Below are positions 1 through 7,320 of a stretch of DNA of 23,143 bases, one piece after another. The stretch spans positions 1 to 23,143 of the forward strand of contig JBDLJU010000017.1 in the NCBI GenBank assembly GCA_039714215.1, read 5' to 3'. Position 1 is the first letter of the stretch; the number at the start of each line of letters is the position of its first letter. Origin of the DNA: UBA11579 sp039714215 (GTDB lineage Bacteria; Chloroflexota; Anaerolineae; Anaerolineales; UBA11579). A program made the position numbers and the translations under genes. The notes under the pieces were generated by a model. It worked only from the letters and a program-made list of their open reading frames with translations, made no database searches and was not told the DNA's origin.

Positions 1-119
1 ATCACTGCGGTGGCTTTTACTTTATTAACCGGGATTGCGATCGCCGGGTAGCCGTAAACTACCGCGTGCTCACCGAATAAGATGATCTTCCCAGGGGCAG
101 ATGCAGAAATTGCAGGCAT
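1..119 (-). CDS. mvk: Mevalonate kinase, N-terminal fragment (cut by window edge)
   Basis: Mevalonate kinase phosphorylates mevalonate with ATP in the cytosolic mevalonate route to isopentenyl diphosphate. Only the first 39 codons are in the window. They encode the N-terminal substrate- and nucleotide-framing motif of GHMP kinases, with APGKIILFGEHAVVYG at residues 8-23 followed by YPAIAIPV, which is typical of mevalonate kinase rather than galactokinase or homoserine kinase. The glycine/serine-rich ATP loop lies outside. The ATG begins 2 nt after the TAA of the upstream prenyltransferase, so the two genes are surely co-transcribed and probably translationally coupled. The family call is strong for so short a piece because the motif is highly specific. 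Most bacteria use the MEP route; a mevalonate kinase fits Chloroflexota and a few other lineages. No frame disruption is seen in the visible part. Confidence 0.87.
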   Translation of the reverse strand, partial: MPAISASAPGKIILFGEHAVVYGYPAIAIPVNKVKATAV

Positions 120-121
120 GA

Positions 122-991
122 TTAGAAGTAGTAGAAAATGAGCAGGATTGAAATCGCCCAAAGCACCAAGTTTATCTGGAAGGGGCGGTCGGAGAGGACA
201 ATGTCTTCTGGCGCTTCACCGTGCTGCTGCACCTGCAGCAGATACAGATAGCGGAACACCCCGTAAATCACAAAGGGAATTGTCAGCATTGTGGCATAGT
301 TGTCCGGTAAATTGGGCGCGGAGAAGGTGTACAGGCTGTAGGTCATGATCGTACTGGTCAGTACAATCATGATGATCTGGTCTAAATAGTCCAGTGTGTA
401 TAATTCCAATACTTTCCGGGAGTTGCTGCCGGATTGCTGTGCGCTGATCAGTTCTGCTCTGCGCTTGCCTACGCCCATGAAAAGGGCGAGGAAAATTGTA
501 GCGAGATACAGCCATGGGGAAAACCGGTCCACACTGATTACGGTCAACCCGACAACCACGCGGATCACATAAAACCCGGCCAGGATCAATACATCAAGGA
601 TCACCATGTGTTTGAACCAGCGGGAGTACATCAGGTTGAGCGCTGCATATACCGCACAAATCAGTGCAAAGGCTGACGACAGTTGGTATCCGAAATAAAA
701 TACCACCGCGAACAAGACCAGAGCGACCCCCCAGGCAAGCGATATCGGCAGCGCACCAGAGGCGATTGGTCGGTTCTTCTTGGTTAGGTGCTCCCGGTCA
801 GATTCGAGATCGCTGATGTCATTTACCAGGTATACGGCGCTGGCCAGCAGGCTGAATAGAGCCGCTGCTTCAATCGTTGCGAGAAGAGCGGTTGGGTCGC
901 TCAACTTGCGGTCAAATACCACACCGGCAAAAATAAGTACATTTTTAACCCATTGTTTTGGGCGCATTGCCTTTAAAATTGTTCTCAGCAT
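122..991 (-). CDS. UbiA prenyltransferase family, decaprenyl-phosphate phosphoribosyltransferase type
   Basis: A 289-residue polytopic membrane protein of the UbiA superfamily. It carries the first Asp-rich motif NDISDLESD (N57, D58, D61, D65) followed by REH and KKNRPIASG, and a second motif with Y122, K127 and D133. The N-terminus (LKAMRPKQWVKNVLIFAG) and the NRPIASGAL segment match the branch that includes mycobacterial Rv3806c, which transfers 5-phosphoribose from PRPP to polyprenyl phosphate on the way to polyprenyl-phosphoryl arabinose. About eight to nine hydrophobic helices are visible. I chose the ATG at 991; an in-frame TTG six codons upstream is possible, but it overlaps a likely extended -10 promoter. 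The next gene downstream is mevalonate kinase, consistent with a polyprenyl-lipid operon. The substrate is inferred from subfamily similarity; another polyprenyl acceptor or a quinone/heme-type reaction is less likely. Confidence 0.85.
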   Translation of the reverse strand: MLRTILKAMRPKQWVKNVLIFAGVVFDRKLSDPTALLATIEAAALFSLLASAVYLVNDISDLESDREHLTKKNRPIASGALPISLAWGVALVLFAVVFYFGYQLSSAFALICAVYAALNLMYSRWFKHMVILDVLILAGFYVIRVVVGLTVISVDRFSPWLYLATIFLALFMGVGKRRAELISAQQSGSNSRKVLELYTLDYLDQIIMIVLTSTIMTYSLYTFSAPNLPDNYATMLTIPFVIYGVFRYLYLLQVQQHGEAPEDIVLSDRPFQINLVLWAISILLIFYYF

Positions 992-997
992 AGCCAA

Positions 998-1006
998 ATC
1001 ATAGCA
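998..1006 (-). promoter_or_regulatory. Extended -10 promoter of the prenyltransferase-mvk operon
   Basis: Read on the minus strand, TGC TATGAT is a TGn-extended -10 element. Six nucleotides (TTGGCT) separate it from the ATG at 991, so transcription would start at or within a base or so of the start codon and the mRNA would be leaderless. No Shine-Dalgarno sequence lies before this ATG, which agrees. No good -35 is seen. This is a sequence match only. Confidence 0.5.
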
Positions 1007-1062
1007 CAAAACAGGACAACCAAATAGCTGGTTTAGGCTCGATATTTTAATTGTTCAAGTGC

Positions 1063-1071
1063 TGATACAAT
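1063..1071 (+). promoter_or_regulatory. Extended -10 promoter of tlyA, probably leaderless
   Basis: TGA TACAAT is a TGn-extended -10 element, again exactly 6 nt (GGGATC) before the ATG of tlyA. The arrangement mirrors the divergent promoter at 998-1006. No Shine-Dalgarno sequence precedes the tlyA ATG. The predicted transcript therefore begins at the start codon. No convincing -35 hexamer is present. Confidence 0.5.
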
Positions 1072-1077
1072 GGGATC

Positions 1078-1863
1078 ATGGCAAAAGTAGAAAAAGAACG
1101 CATCGATGTGCTTTTAGTGGAAAGCGGCCTGGTGGAGAGCCGTTCCCTGGCACAACGCCTGGTGATGGCCGGGCAGGTGCGTGCCAATGGGCAGTTAATT
1201 CCCAAGCCGTCGATGCAGGTCGCAAAAGATGTTTCGCTTGAAATTCAACACGGCCCGCAGTTTGTTTCCCGCGGGGGGGATAAACTGGAAGGGGCATTTG
1301 AGGTGTTTTCTCTCGATGTTTCCGGGCAGGTGTGTGTTGATGTTGGCGCTTCTACCGGGGGATTCACTGACTGCCTGCTGCAGCATGGTGCAGCAAGGGT
1401 GTATGCAATTGATGTTGGTAAGGGCATCCTGCATTGGAAAATACGCCAGGATCCACGTGTAGTCGTGATGGAAGCGACCAACGCTCGTCATGTGGAGGAG
1501 CTTCCCGAATCTGTTTCCTTCGTGACCGTTGATGCTTCTTTTATTTCGCTAAAAATCCTCCTGCCGGTAATAAAAAAATGGTTTGGCGAAGGAGGTGGAA
1601 GGGTGCTTGCCCTGGTCAAACCGCAGTTTGAGGCGGGACGTGAGCAAGCATCGAAAGGGAAGGGTGTGATCAAAGACCCGAAGGTCCACCGGGCAGTATT
1701 GAAAGAAATTCTCGGCTTTGCTGAGACGCAAGGGCTGTCAGTTTTAGGTTTGGAACGCTCGCCGTTAAAGGGACCCAAAGGAAACGTAGAATTTTTGGCT
1801 TATTTAAGGTCTCCCGGCAAAGCGAGCAGCTCCCTCAGCCGGATAATTTCCCGGGTGGTCTGA
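1078..1863 (+). CDS. tlyA: TlyA family rRNA (cytidine-2'-O)-methyltransferase
   Basis: A 261-residue protein with an N-terminal S4 RNA-binding domain (about residues 7-60, IDVLLVESGLVESRSLAQRL) and an FtsJ/RrmJ-like Rossmann methyltransferase domain (about 61-245). The AdoMet motif I is VCVDVGASTGGFTDCLL at 85-101. The K-D-K-E 2'-O-methyltransferase tetrad is visible as K69 (RGGDK), D152 (VDASFIS), K181 (VKPQFEAG) and E238 (NVEFL). In mycobacteria TlyA methylates 16S and 23S rRNA and sets capreomycin sensitivity; the old label 'hemolysin A' belongs to the same family. Length and domain order are normal. It begins the plus-strand gene run, 47 nt before lepA, which has its own likely promoter. 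Family assignment is secure; the modified nucleotides in this organism are inferred. Confidence 0.93.
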   Translation: MAKVEKERIDVLLVESGLVESRSLAQRLVMAGQVRANGQLIPKPSMQVAKDVSLEIQHGPQFVSRGGDKLEGAFEVFSLDVSGQVCVDVGASTGGFTDCLLQHGAARVYAIDVGKGILHWKIRQDPRVVVMEATNARHVEELPESVSFVTVDASFISLKILLPVIKKWFGEGGGRVLALVKPQFEAGREQASKGKGVIKDPKVHRAVLKEILGFAETQGLSVLGLERSPLKGPKGNVEFLAYLRSPGKASSSLSRIISRVV

Positions 1864-1890
1864 TAAATACAACAAAGCGGGGTTGAAAAC

Positions 1891-1899
1891 TGGTATACT
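1891..1899 (+). promoter_or_regulatory. Extended -10 promoter of lepA
   Basis: TGG TATACT is a TGn-extended -10 lying 11 nt before the lepA ATG. A start site about 7 nt downstream would leave a 5' leader of roughly five bases, too short for a Shine-Dalgarno sequence, and none is visible. No -35 hexamer of quality is found at the usual distance. Confidence 0.5.
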
Positions 1900-1910
1900 A
1901 CCTGCCGACT

Positions 1911-3710
1911 ATGTTTGAACATATAAGAAATTTCTGCATTATTGCACATATTGATCACGGAAAATCTACTCTCGCAGATCGGATGCTCCAACTTACCGAT
2001 ACGATCTCCGACCGGGATATGATGGAACAGGTCCTGGATAGCATGGACCTGGAACGCGAGAAGGGCGTGACGATTAAAGCCTCAGCGGTGAGAATGACCT
2101 ATACCGCCGAAGATAAAGATACCTATCAGCTGAACTTGATTGATACCCCTGGGCACGTTGACTTCGGTTACGAAGTCAGCCGGGCATTGGAGGCTTGTGA
2201 AGGGGCAGTTCTGGTTGTCGATGCTACCCAGGGAATGGAAGCCCAGACGATCGCCAACCTGTATTTAGCACTAGATGCCAACCTGGAAATTATTCCGGTG
2301 ATCAATAAAATTGACATGGTTTCAGCGGAACCTGATCGGGTTGCTGAGGAAATTAGCAATTTGATTGGTACGCCGAAAGAAGAAATATTACAAATTTCTG
2401 CTAAAGAAGGCAAAAATGTTGCCGCTGTGCTTGAAGCGGTAGTCAAAATGGTTCCGCCGCCAACCGGTAATATTGATGCTCCGCTGCGTGCTTTGGTGTT
2501 TGACTCCCATTATGATTCCTATAAGGGTGTGGTTACCTATGTGCGGGTGAAGGATGGCAGGCTTTCGAAAACCGATGACCTGCATATGCTCGCAACCGCT
2601 GTGGATTTTAGACCGGTTGAGGTGGGTGTCTTTACTCCCTCTCTAGAACCCACTGCAGGGCTGCAGGCAGGCGAGGTGGGGTATATTGCCACCGGTCTGA
2701 AAACTATCGCAGAGAGCAGAGTAGGGGACACAGTGACTGCGAAAGCAAAAACATTGCCTGAGGCTTTACCAGGGTATGAAGAAGTGAAACCAATGGTTTT
2801 CGCCGGGATCTATCCGGTAGAAGGCGATGATTATGATGACCTCAAAGAAGCTCTTGAAAAATTACAGCTTAATGATGCCTCGTTGGTCTACGATCCCGAA
2901 ACATCTCAAGCGCTAAATTTTGGTTTCCGCTGTGGGTTTTTGGGCATGTTCCATATGGAAATTATTCAGGAGCGATTGGAACGTGAGTACGACCTCGATA
3001 TCATCATCACCGCACCTTCGGTGAAATATGAAGTTGTGATGAAGCATGGGGAGAATCTTGTTATTGAGTCCCCTGCCTTTTTACCTGATGAAGGTGATAT
3101 TGATGAAATCCGCGAACCCTGGATGGAAATTCAGGTGTTCACCCCGACAGAGTATTATGGGGCCGTGATGGATCTGACGACCAAGCGCCGCGGCACCTAC
3201 GTCAGTGAGGATTATCCTTCTCAAGGACGGGTACAGCTCAACTTTGATATCCCGCTTTCAGAACTGATCGTTGACTTTTTCGATGTGCTAAAATCGCGAT
3301 CGCGCGGTTATGCATCGTTAGATTACCAATTTAAAGAATACCGTACTGAAGATCTCGCCAAGCTAGAAATTCTTGTAAACAGCGAACCCGTGGATGCATT
3401 GGCAACGATTGTGCATAAGGAGCACGCTTACCACCGCGGTCAGGCTCTGATCACCAAACTTAAAGGGTTAATTCCCCGCCAGCTTTTTGTTGTGCCGATT
3501 CAAGCAGTATCTGGCAGCCGGGTGATCTCGCGTGCCAATGTTAAAGCCCTGCGAAAAGATGTGACTGCCAAATGCTACGGTGGAGATGTTTCCCGCAAGC
3601 GGAAATTGCTGGAGAAGCAGAAAAAGGGAAAGAAACGCATGAAAATGGTGGGGAGCGTAGAAATTCCCCAAGAAGCATTCTTAGCCATATTGCGATTGGA
3701 CAATGACTGA
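1911..3710 (+). CDS. lepA: Elongation factor 4 (LepA), ribosomal back-translocating GTPase
   Basis: A 599-residue translational GTPase of normal LepA length. The G1 loop is AHIDHGKST at residues 12-20, the switch I/G2 region reads REKGVTIKAS, G3 is DTPGHVDF at 78-85, and G4 is NKID at 132-135. The C-terminal LepA-specific domain is complete, with CYGGDVSRKRKLLEKQKKGK followed by KRMKMVGSVEIPQEAFLAIL. That tail separates it from EF-G, TypA and TetM. EF4 binds ribosomes and acts in elongation quality control and 30S biogenesis. The ATG lies behind an extended -10 with almost no leader. The last 8 nt overlap the start of the next gene, so the membrane protein downstream is probably translated by coupling. 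No missing key residues were seen. Confidence 0.97.
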   Translation: MFEHIRNFCIIAHIDHGKSTLADRMLQLTDTISDRDMMEQVLDSMDLEREKGVTIKASAVRMTYTAEDKDTYQLNLIDTPGHVDFGYEVSRALEACEGAVLVVDATQGMEAQTIANLYLALDANLEIIPVINKIDMVSAEPDRVAEEISNLIGTPKEEILQISAKEGKNVAAVLEAVVKMVPPPTGNIDAPLRALVFDSHYDSYKGVVTYVRVKDGRLSKTDDLHMLATAVDFRPVEVGVFTPSLEPTAGLQAGEVGYIATGLKTIAESRVGDTVTAKAKTLPEALPGYEEVKPMVFAGIYPVEGDDYDDLKEALEKLQLNDASLVYDPETSQALNFGFRCGFLGMFHMEIIQERLEREYDLDIIITAPSVKYEVVMKHGENLVIESPAFLPDEGDIDEIREPWMEIQVFTPTEYYGAVMDLTTKRRGTYVSEDYPSQGRVQLNFDIPLSELIVDFFDVLKSRSRGYASLDYQFKEYRTEDLAKLEILVNSEPVDALATIVHKEHAYHRGQALITKLKGLIPRQLFVVPIQAVSGSRVISRANVKALRKDVTAKCYGGDVSRKRKLLEKQKKGKKRMKMVGSVEIPQEAFLAILRLDND

Positions 3711-4740
3711 ATTAAATTCCGCACCGCAACCTGAACAAAAATCAAATTGGGCGAGATTCGCAGTTGGCGTGGTGATCAGCGCGGTTGCCCTGTGGGTGAT
3801 CTTGCGCAATGTCGATCTACAGCAGACCTATGATGCACTGAAAGCAATGGACCAGCGCCATTTGCTCCCTGCGTTAGTGTTGTTCATCAGCACGATCCTG
3901 GCGCGCAGCATTGCCTGGCGAACAATTCTAGGAAACAAAATTTCTCTGGGAAAAGCATTTTTCACAGAGAACGAAGGCTATTTCTTAAATAATGTGCTGC
4001 CCTTTAGGCTTGGTGAGGTGGGACGGGCCTTGGTGCTGAACCTCACCACTGAGCTGTCCTTCTGGGAGGGATTTTCCACGATCATTATCGAACGCTTCTT
4101 TGATATGGCGATCATGGCTGGGCTGCTGCTCAGCACGCTGGCGTTTGTCTCTGGGGCTGATTGGGCGCTGGATGCTTCCTTAATGGTTGGGGGGTTGGTT
4201 GTAGTCGGCTTCTTGGTGCTCTTTTTCGCAGCCCGAAACCCGGAAAAAATTAAAAATATTTTCAATAAACTTACCGCCCGCTGGCCTGGCCTGCAAAACT
4301 GGGGTGTGGAAAAACTTCAGCTGTTCTTACAAGGGTTATCGACATTACGCGAACCGAAACGTTTTTTTCTGGTCGTTGTGCTTCTGCTGGTCACCTGGAT
4401 ATTGAATATTTCCTGGTACTGGGTACTGCTTAAAGCCTTTGTTCCGGAAGCCAAGTTTTTATGGGCGGCTTTTGCAGTAGGCGTAGGTTCACTTGGTGTT
4501 GCGGTGCCCTCAACGCCTGGATATATTGGGGTTTTTGAGTTCGCCACAGTGAGCGCTCTGGCACTCTTTGCCATTCCTGAGTCGGATGCATTTGCTTACG
4601 CATTGGTGTCTCACGCGTTATACTTGGTCGTCACGATTATTTTAGGTCTGGTAGGGTTTTCCAGGGAAACGATCTCCATTGGAGATATTTTCAAACGGGC
4701 ACAGGCTAAGCCCGGTCAAACTGAATTGCCAGAATCTTAG
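3703..4740 (+). CDS. Flippase-like membrane protein (LPG synthase TM / UPF0104 family)
   Basis: A 345-residue integral membrane protein with about seven or eight hydrophobic helices and no soluble catalytic domain. Family signatures are NNVLPFRLGEVGRA at 96-109, ERFFD at 130-134 and PSTPGYIGVFEF at 269-280, which match the transmembrane half of MprF (lysylphosphatidylglycerol synthase/flippase) and the COG0392 family. MprF's own aminoacyl-transferase domain is absent, so this is likely a stand-alone transporter or flippase-like protein; the substrate is unknown. Stand-alone members often sit beside glycosyltransferases, as here, where a GT4 gene starts 35 nt downstream. The start overlaps the lepA stop (ATGAC within codons for the last residues), and no Shine-Dalgarno is evident, so coupling to lepA translation is likely. 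Confidence 0.85.
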   Translation: MTELNSAPQPEQKSNWARFAVGVVISAVALWVILRNVDLQQTYDALKAMDQRHLLPALVLFISTILARSIAWRTILGNKISLGKAFFTENEGYFLNNVLPFRLGEVGRALVLNLTTELSFWEGFSTIIIERFFDMAIMAGLLLSTLAFVSGADWALDASLMVGGLVVVGFLVLFFAARNPEKIKNIFNKLTARWPGLQNWGVEKLQLFLQGLSTLREPKRFFLVVVLLLVTWILNISWYWVLLKAFVPEAKFLWAAFAVGVGSLGVAVPSTPGYIGVFEFATVSALALFAIPESDAFAYALVSHALYLVVTIILGLVGFSRETISIGDIFKRAQAKPGQTELPES

Positions 4741-4766
4741 ATTGTAGAGAAATTAAACTAACTTTC

Positions 4767-4772
4767 AGGAAG
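4767..4772 (+). promoter_or_regulatory. Ribosome binding site of the GT4 gene
   Basis: AGGAAG lies 3-5 nt before the ATG at 4776. Unlike the probable leaderless genes upstream, this gene has a purine-rich Shine-Dalgarno sequence, which supports the chosen start. Confidence 0.55.
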
Positions 4773-4775
4773 ATT

Positions 4776-5924
4776 ATGCGAGTTTTAATTGCACTAACCT
4801 ACTACCGCCCCCATTATTCTGGGCTGACGATTTATACCGAGCGTTTAGCTAAGGCTCTGGTACGCCAAGGTCACCAGGTCACGGTAATTACCTCTCAATT
4901 CTCCAAAGACCTGATTCCAGAAGAGATTGTTGAAGGTGTGCGGGTTGTGCGCATGCCGGTCTTGATGCGGGTGAGTAAGGGCGTGATCATGCCCAGTATC
5001 CCCTTCCGTGCCTGGAAGGAAATCCGGCAGGCGGATGTGGTTAATCTGCATGTCCCGCAGCTGGATGCCGCCCCGTTAGCAGTTCTCGCCCGTATGCTGG
5101 GCAAACCGGTAGTGTTAACCTACCAATGTGATCTGCAGCTTCCTGGCGGGTTGGTAAACCGTCTGGCAAACCTGGTTTCTAATATCGCCAACCGTATTTC
5201 TGCCGGGATGGCGAACATCATTGTAGCGACAACGCTTGATTATGCCGAGAACAGCACATTTTTAAAACCCTATCTTGAAAAAATACGGGTGGTTTCTCCC
5301 CCAGTGGAACTGCAGCATATTGAAAATGAGTATATTGAGGAAGTTCGCCAAAAATTTGGGGTTACTCCCGACCAGCCGGTGATTGGGATGGTTGCCCGTC
5401 TTGCAGCCGAAAAAGGGGTTGAATATTTGGTGCGTGCCTTGCCGGAAGTGATCAAAGCTCATCCGCAAGCGCGGGTGCTGTACGCCGGTCAGCATGAGGA
5501 TGTGATGGGGGAGGAAGCCTACGCGGCGATGCTTGCCCCGGCAATTGAGGAATTAGGGGAGCGATGGAAATTCCTAGGGCTGATTTCAGACGCCGAACTT
5601 TCAGCTTTATACCGGATTTGTGATGCGATTGTTGTCCCAAGCACCAACAGCACCGAAGCATTTGGGATTGTTCAGGTGGAAGGGATGATCTGCGGGACAC
5701 CTGCGGTAGCCTCGGATATGCCGGGGGTGCGTCAGCCAGTGCTGCAAACCAGGATGGGTGAGATTTTCCCGGTCGGTGATTCATCTGCCCTGGCTGAAAA
5801 ATTGATCGCGGTGCTAAATAACCCAGAAAACTATCAGGCGGACATTGAAGAGATATCAGAACGTTATTCCCCATATACAACTGCAGTAGATTATGCGGCT
5901 CTTTTTGAAGAGATTACAAGGTAA
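4776..5924 (+). CDS. Glycosyltransferase family 4 (GT-B fold)
   Basis: A 382-residue cytosolic or membrane-associated glycosyltransferase of the GT4/GT1 superfamily. The N-terminal Rossmann half begins MRVLIALTYYRPHYSG and continues with TERLAKALVRQGHQVTVIT, the usual acceptor-side loop. The C-terminal donor-binding half has GMVARLAAEKGVEYLVRALP and the E-x7-E motif at E294 to E302 (EAFGIVQVE), followed by GTPAVASDMPGVRQPV. Members transfer a sugar from a nucleotide-sugar (or GDP-mannose) to a lipid or glycan, with retention. The acceptor and donor cannot be read from sequence. It lies between a flippase-like protein and a Nudix-methyltransferase fusion (6 nt gap), suggesting one transcription unit for a lipid-linked glycan or glycolipid. 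Confidence 0.92.
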   Translation: MRVLIALTYYRPHYSGLTIYTERLAKALVRQGHQVTVITSQFSKDLIPEEIVEGVRVVRMPVLMRVSKGVIMPSIPFRAWKEIRQADVVNLHVPQLDAAPLAVLARMLGKPVVLTYQCDLQLPGGLVNRLANLVSNIANRISAGMANIIVATTLDYAENSTFLKPYLEKIRVVSPPVELQHIENEYIEEVRQKFGVTPDQPVIGMVARLAAEKGVEYLVRALPEVIKAHPQARVLYAGQHEDVMGEEAYAAMLAPAIEELGERWKFLGLISDAELSALYRICDAIVVPSTNSTEAFGIVQVEGMICGTPAVASDMPGVRQPVLQTRMGEIFPVGDSSALAEKLIAVLNNPENYQADIEEISERYSPYTTAVDYAALFEEITR

Positions 5925-5930
5925 ATTTGC

Positions 5931-7178
5931 ATGCTGTTAAATACGATCTGTTTACTGGTAAAAGGTGACCCGATTTCTGAAGTGCTGCTGGCCGACAAAA
6001 AGATTGGTTTTGGCGCTGGTAAGGTGGTTGGGGTTGGTGGAACCGTTGAACCCGGAGAGACCCTCTGGCAGACTGCTGTTCGTGAGCTGGAGGAAGAAAT
6101 CGGTGTGCAGATCGAAGAGAAGGATCTTCAGCGTGCGGCCAAGATCACCTTTCGCTTCCCGGGGAAACCAGAATGGGACCGGCTCGTGTATGTCTATTTC
6201 ACCAGAAAATGGCAAGGTGAGATCGTTGAAAGCAATGAAGTTAAACCGAAATGGTATCCAGTTGAGAAAATCCCCTATGATGAGATGTGGGCTGACGGCG
6301 CTGAGTGGCTGCCATCAGTATTGGCTGGCAGGAAAATTGTTGCTCGTTTCACCTTCGCAGAAGACAACGAAACACTCTCAGATGTTGAGGTCAAAGACGA
6401 TCAGGATTATCTCTGGCCTCATCTCAAAGGGCTGCCGTATTTCCGCTCGCTGCTGCGTTCGGTTGAAGCCAGTTACTACCAGGATTTAGATTTACCGGAA
6501 CCGGTTTTAGATGTTGGCAGCGGCGATGGACATTTTGCCAGTCTGGTGTTTGATCGCAAATTAGATGTCGGCCTGGATCCCTGGTGGGAACCGCTGCGCG
6601 AGTCAAAGCAGTATGATATTTATCATGCTCTGGTTCAGGCTGATGCGGCACATTCACCTTTTCCATCCGGTCATTTTGCCAGCGCCCTTAGTAATTCGGT
6701 GCTCGAACACATCGAGCATATTGACGAGGTGCTTGCTGGCACCTCGCGTGTGCTGCAGCCTGGTGCGCCTTTCTTATTCTGCGTGCCAAATCAGGGTTAT
6801 GTGAGTGAACTCTCAATCCCAAAAGTTTTGCGCAAAATCGGAATGTCTCGCCTGGCAAACAAATATGTAAATTGGTTCATGCGAATCTCTCGGACCGCTC
6901 ATGCAGATTCCCCAGAGGTTTGGGAACGCCGCTTGAAGCAGGCTGGTTTTGAACTCGAGAGATATTGGCATTATTTCTCCCCGGCTTCGTTGGCTGTTCT
7001 CGAATGGGGGCATTACTTTGGGGCACCCAGCTGGGTTGCAAAGCTGTTCTTCGGACGCTGGATCATTGCTCCCTTCCGCTGGAACTTAGCGCTCATTGAA
7101 CGAATGCTCCGTCGCTTTGATGCGACTGAGCCGCTCCCCTCTGGCACCTACAGCTTTTTTATCGCTAGAAAACAATAA
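5931..7178 (+). CDS. Fusion protein: MTH1-like Nudix hydrolase plus class I SAM methyltransferase
   Basis: A 415-residue protein with two domains in one uninterrupted frame. Residues 1-155 are a Nudix hydrolase with a perfect Nudix box (G37-x5-E43-x7-R51-E52-L53-x-E55-E56-x-G58-V59). The GFGAGK segment at 26-31 and the EVKPKWYPVEKIPYDEMW stretch at 103-120 resemble MTH1/NUDT1, the 8-oxo-dGTP pyrophosphohydrolase. Two MTH1 base-recognition positions differ (N33 is V33, D120 is G123 here), while W117 and D119 are kept (W120, D122), so the substrate may differ. Residues about 165-415 are a Methyltransf_11-like domain with motif I VLDVGSGDGHF (192-202), an acidic D213/D216 region and SNSVLEHIEHID at 254-265. 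The methyl acceptor is unknown. AAGG 9 nt before the ATG serves as a ribosome binding site. The gene ends the first plus-strand run. Confidence 0.88.
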   Translation: MLLNTICLLVKGDPISEVLLADKKIGFGAGKVVGVGGTVEPGETLWQTAVRELEEEIGVQIEEKDLQRAAKITFRFPGKPEWDRLVYVYFTRKWQGEIVESNEVKPKWYPVEKIPYDEMWADGAEWLPSVLAGRKIVARFTFAEDNETLSDVEVKDDQDYLWPHLKGLPYFRSLLRSVEASYYQDLDLPEPVLDVGSGDGHFASLVFDRKLDVGLDPWWEPLRESKQYDIYHALVQADAAHSPFPSGHFASALSNSVLEHIEHIDEVLAGTSRVLQPGAPFLFCVPNQGYVSELSIPKVLRKIGMSRLANKYVNWFMRISRTAHADSPEVWERRLKQAGFELERYWHYFSPASLAVLEWGHYFGAPSWVAKLFFGRWIIAPFRWNLALIERMLRRFDATEPLPSGTYSFFIARKQ

Positions 7179-7320
7179 AGGCGGGTTGTCGCAGCGTTTA
7201 GGATGCAGTAAGATTGAGGAAATTTTTTCAGGCAGACAAATAATTGCCTCTTGTATTCCACATCTATTTCTAGATTTTGTTGTTTAATGTAAGGTAATTT
7301 CAATCAGAAGAAGCGAATTC
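7179..7320 (+). other. Intergenic region before the GT-C block
   Basis: A 142-nt AT-rich gap without a convincing gene. A weak hairpin (AGGCA/TGCCT arms, 10-nt loop, around 7230-7249) is not followed by a T run and I do not call it a terminator. No clear -10/-35 pair was found. A purine run (AGAAGAAG, 7306-7313) before the ATG at 7321 may act as a weak ribosome binding site. The gap marks the likely boundary between the tlyA-lepA run and the membrane glycosyltransferase run. Confidence 0.4.

Noticed and set aside
992..1009. A TTG start six codons upstream of the chosen ATG for the prenyltransferase
   Set aside because: The added residues (a short polar stretch) are not part of the family and the DNA there reads as an extended -10 element; ATG at 991 is preferred.
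5965..6489. A 174-aa plus-strand frame inside the Nudix-methyltransferase gene
   Set aside because: Out-of-frame shadow of the Nudix domain, which has a perfect signature in the other frame.
7230..7249. A short hairpin (AGGCA/TGCCT) after the Nudix-methyltransferase gene
   Set aside because: Only 5 bp with a 10-nt loop and no following T run; not a credible terminator.
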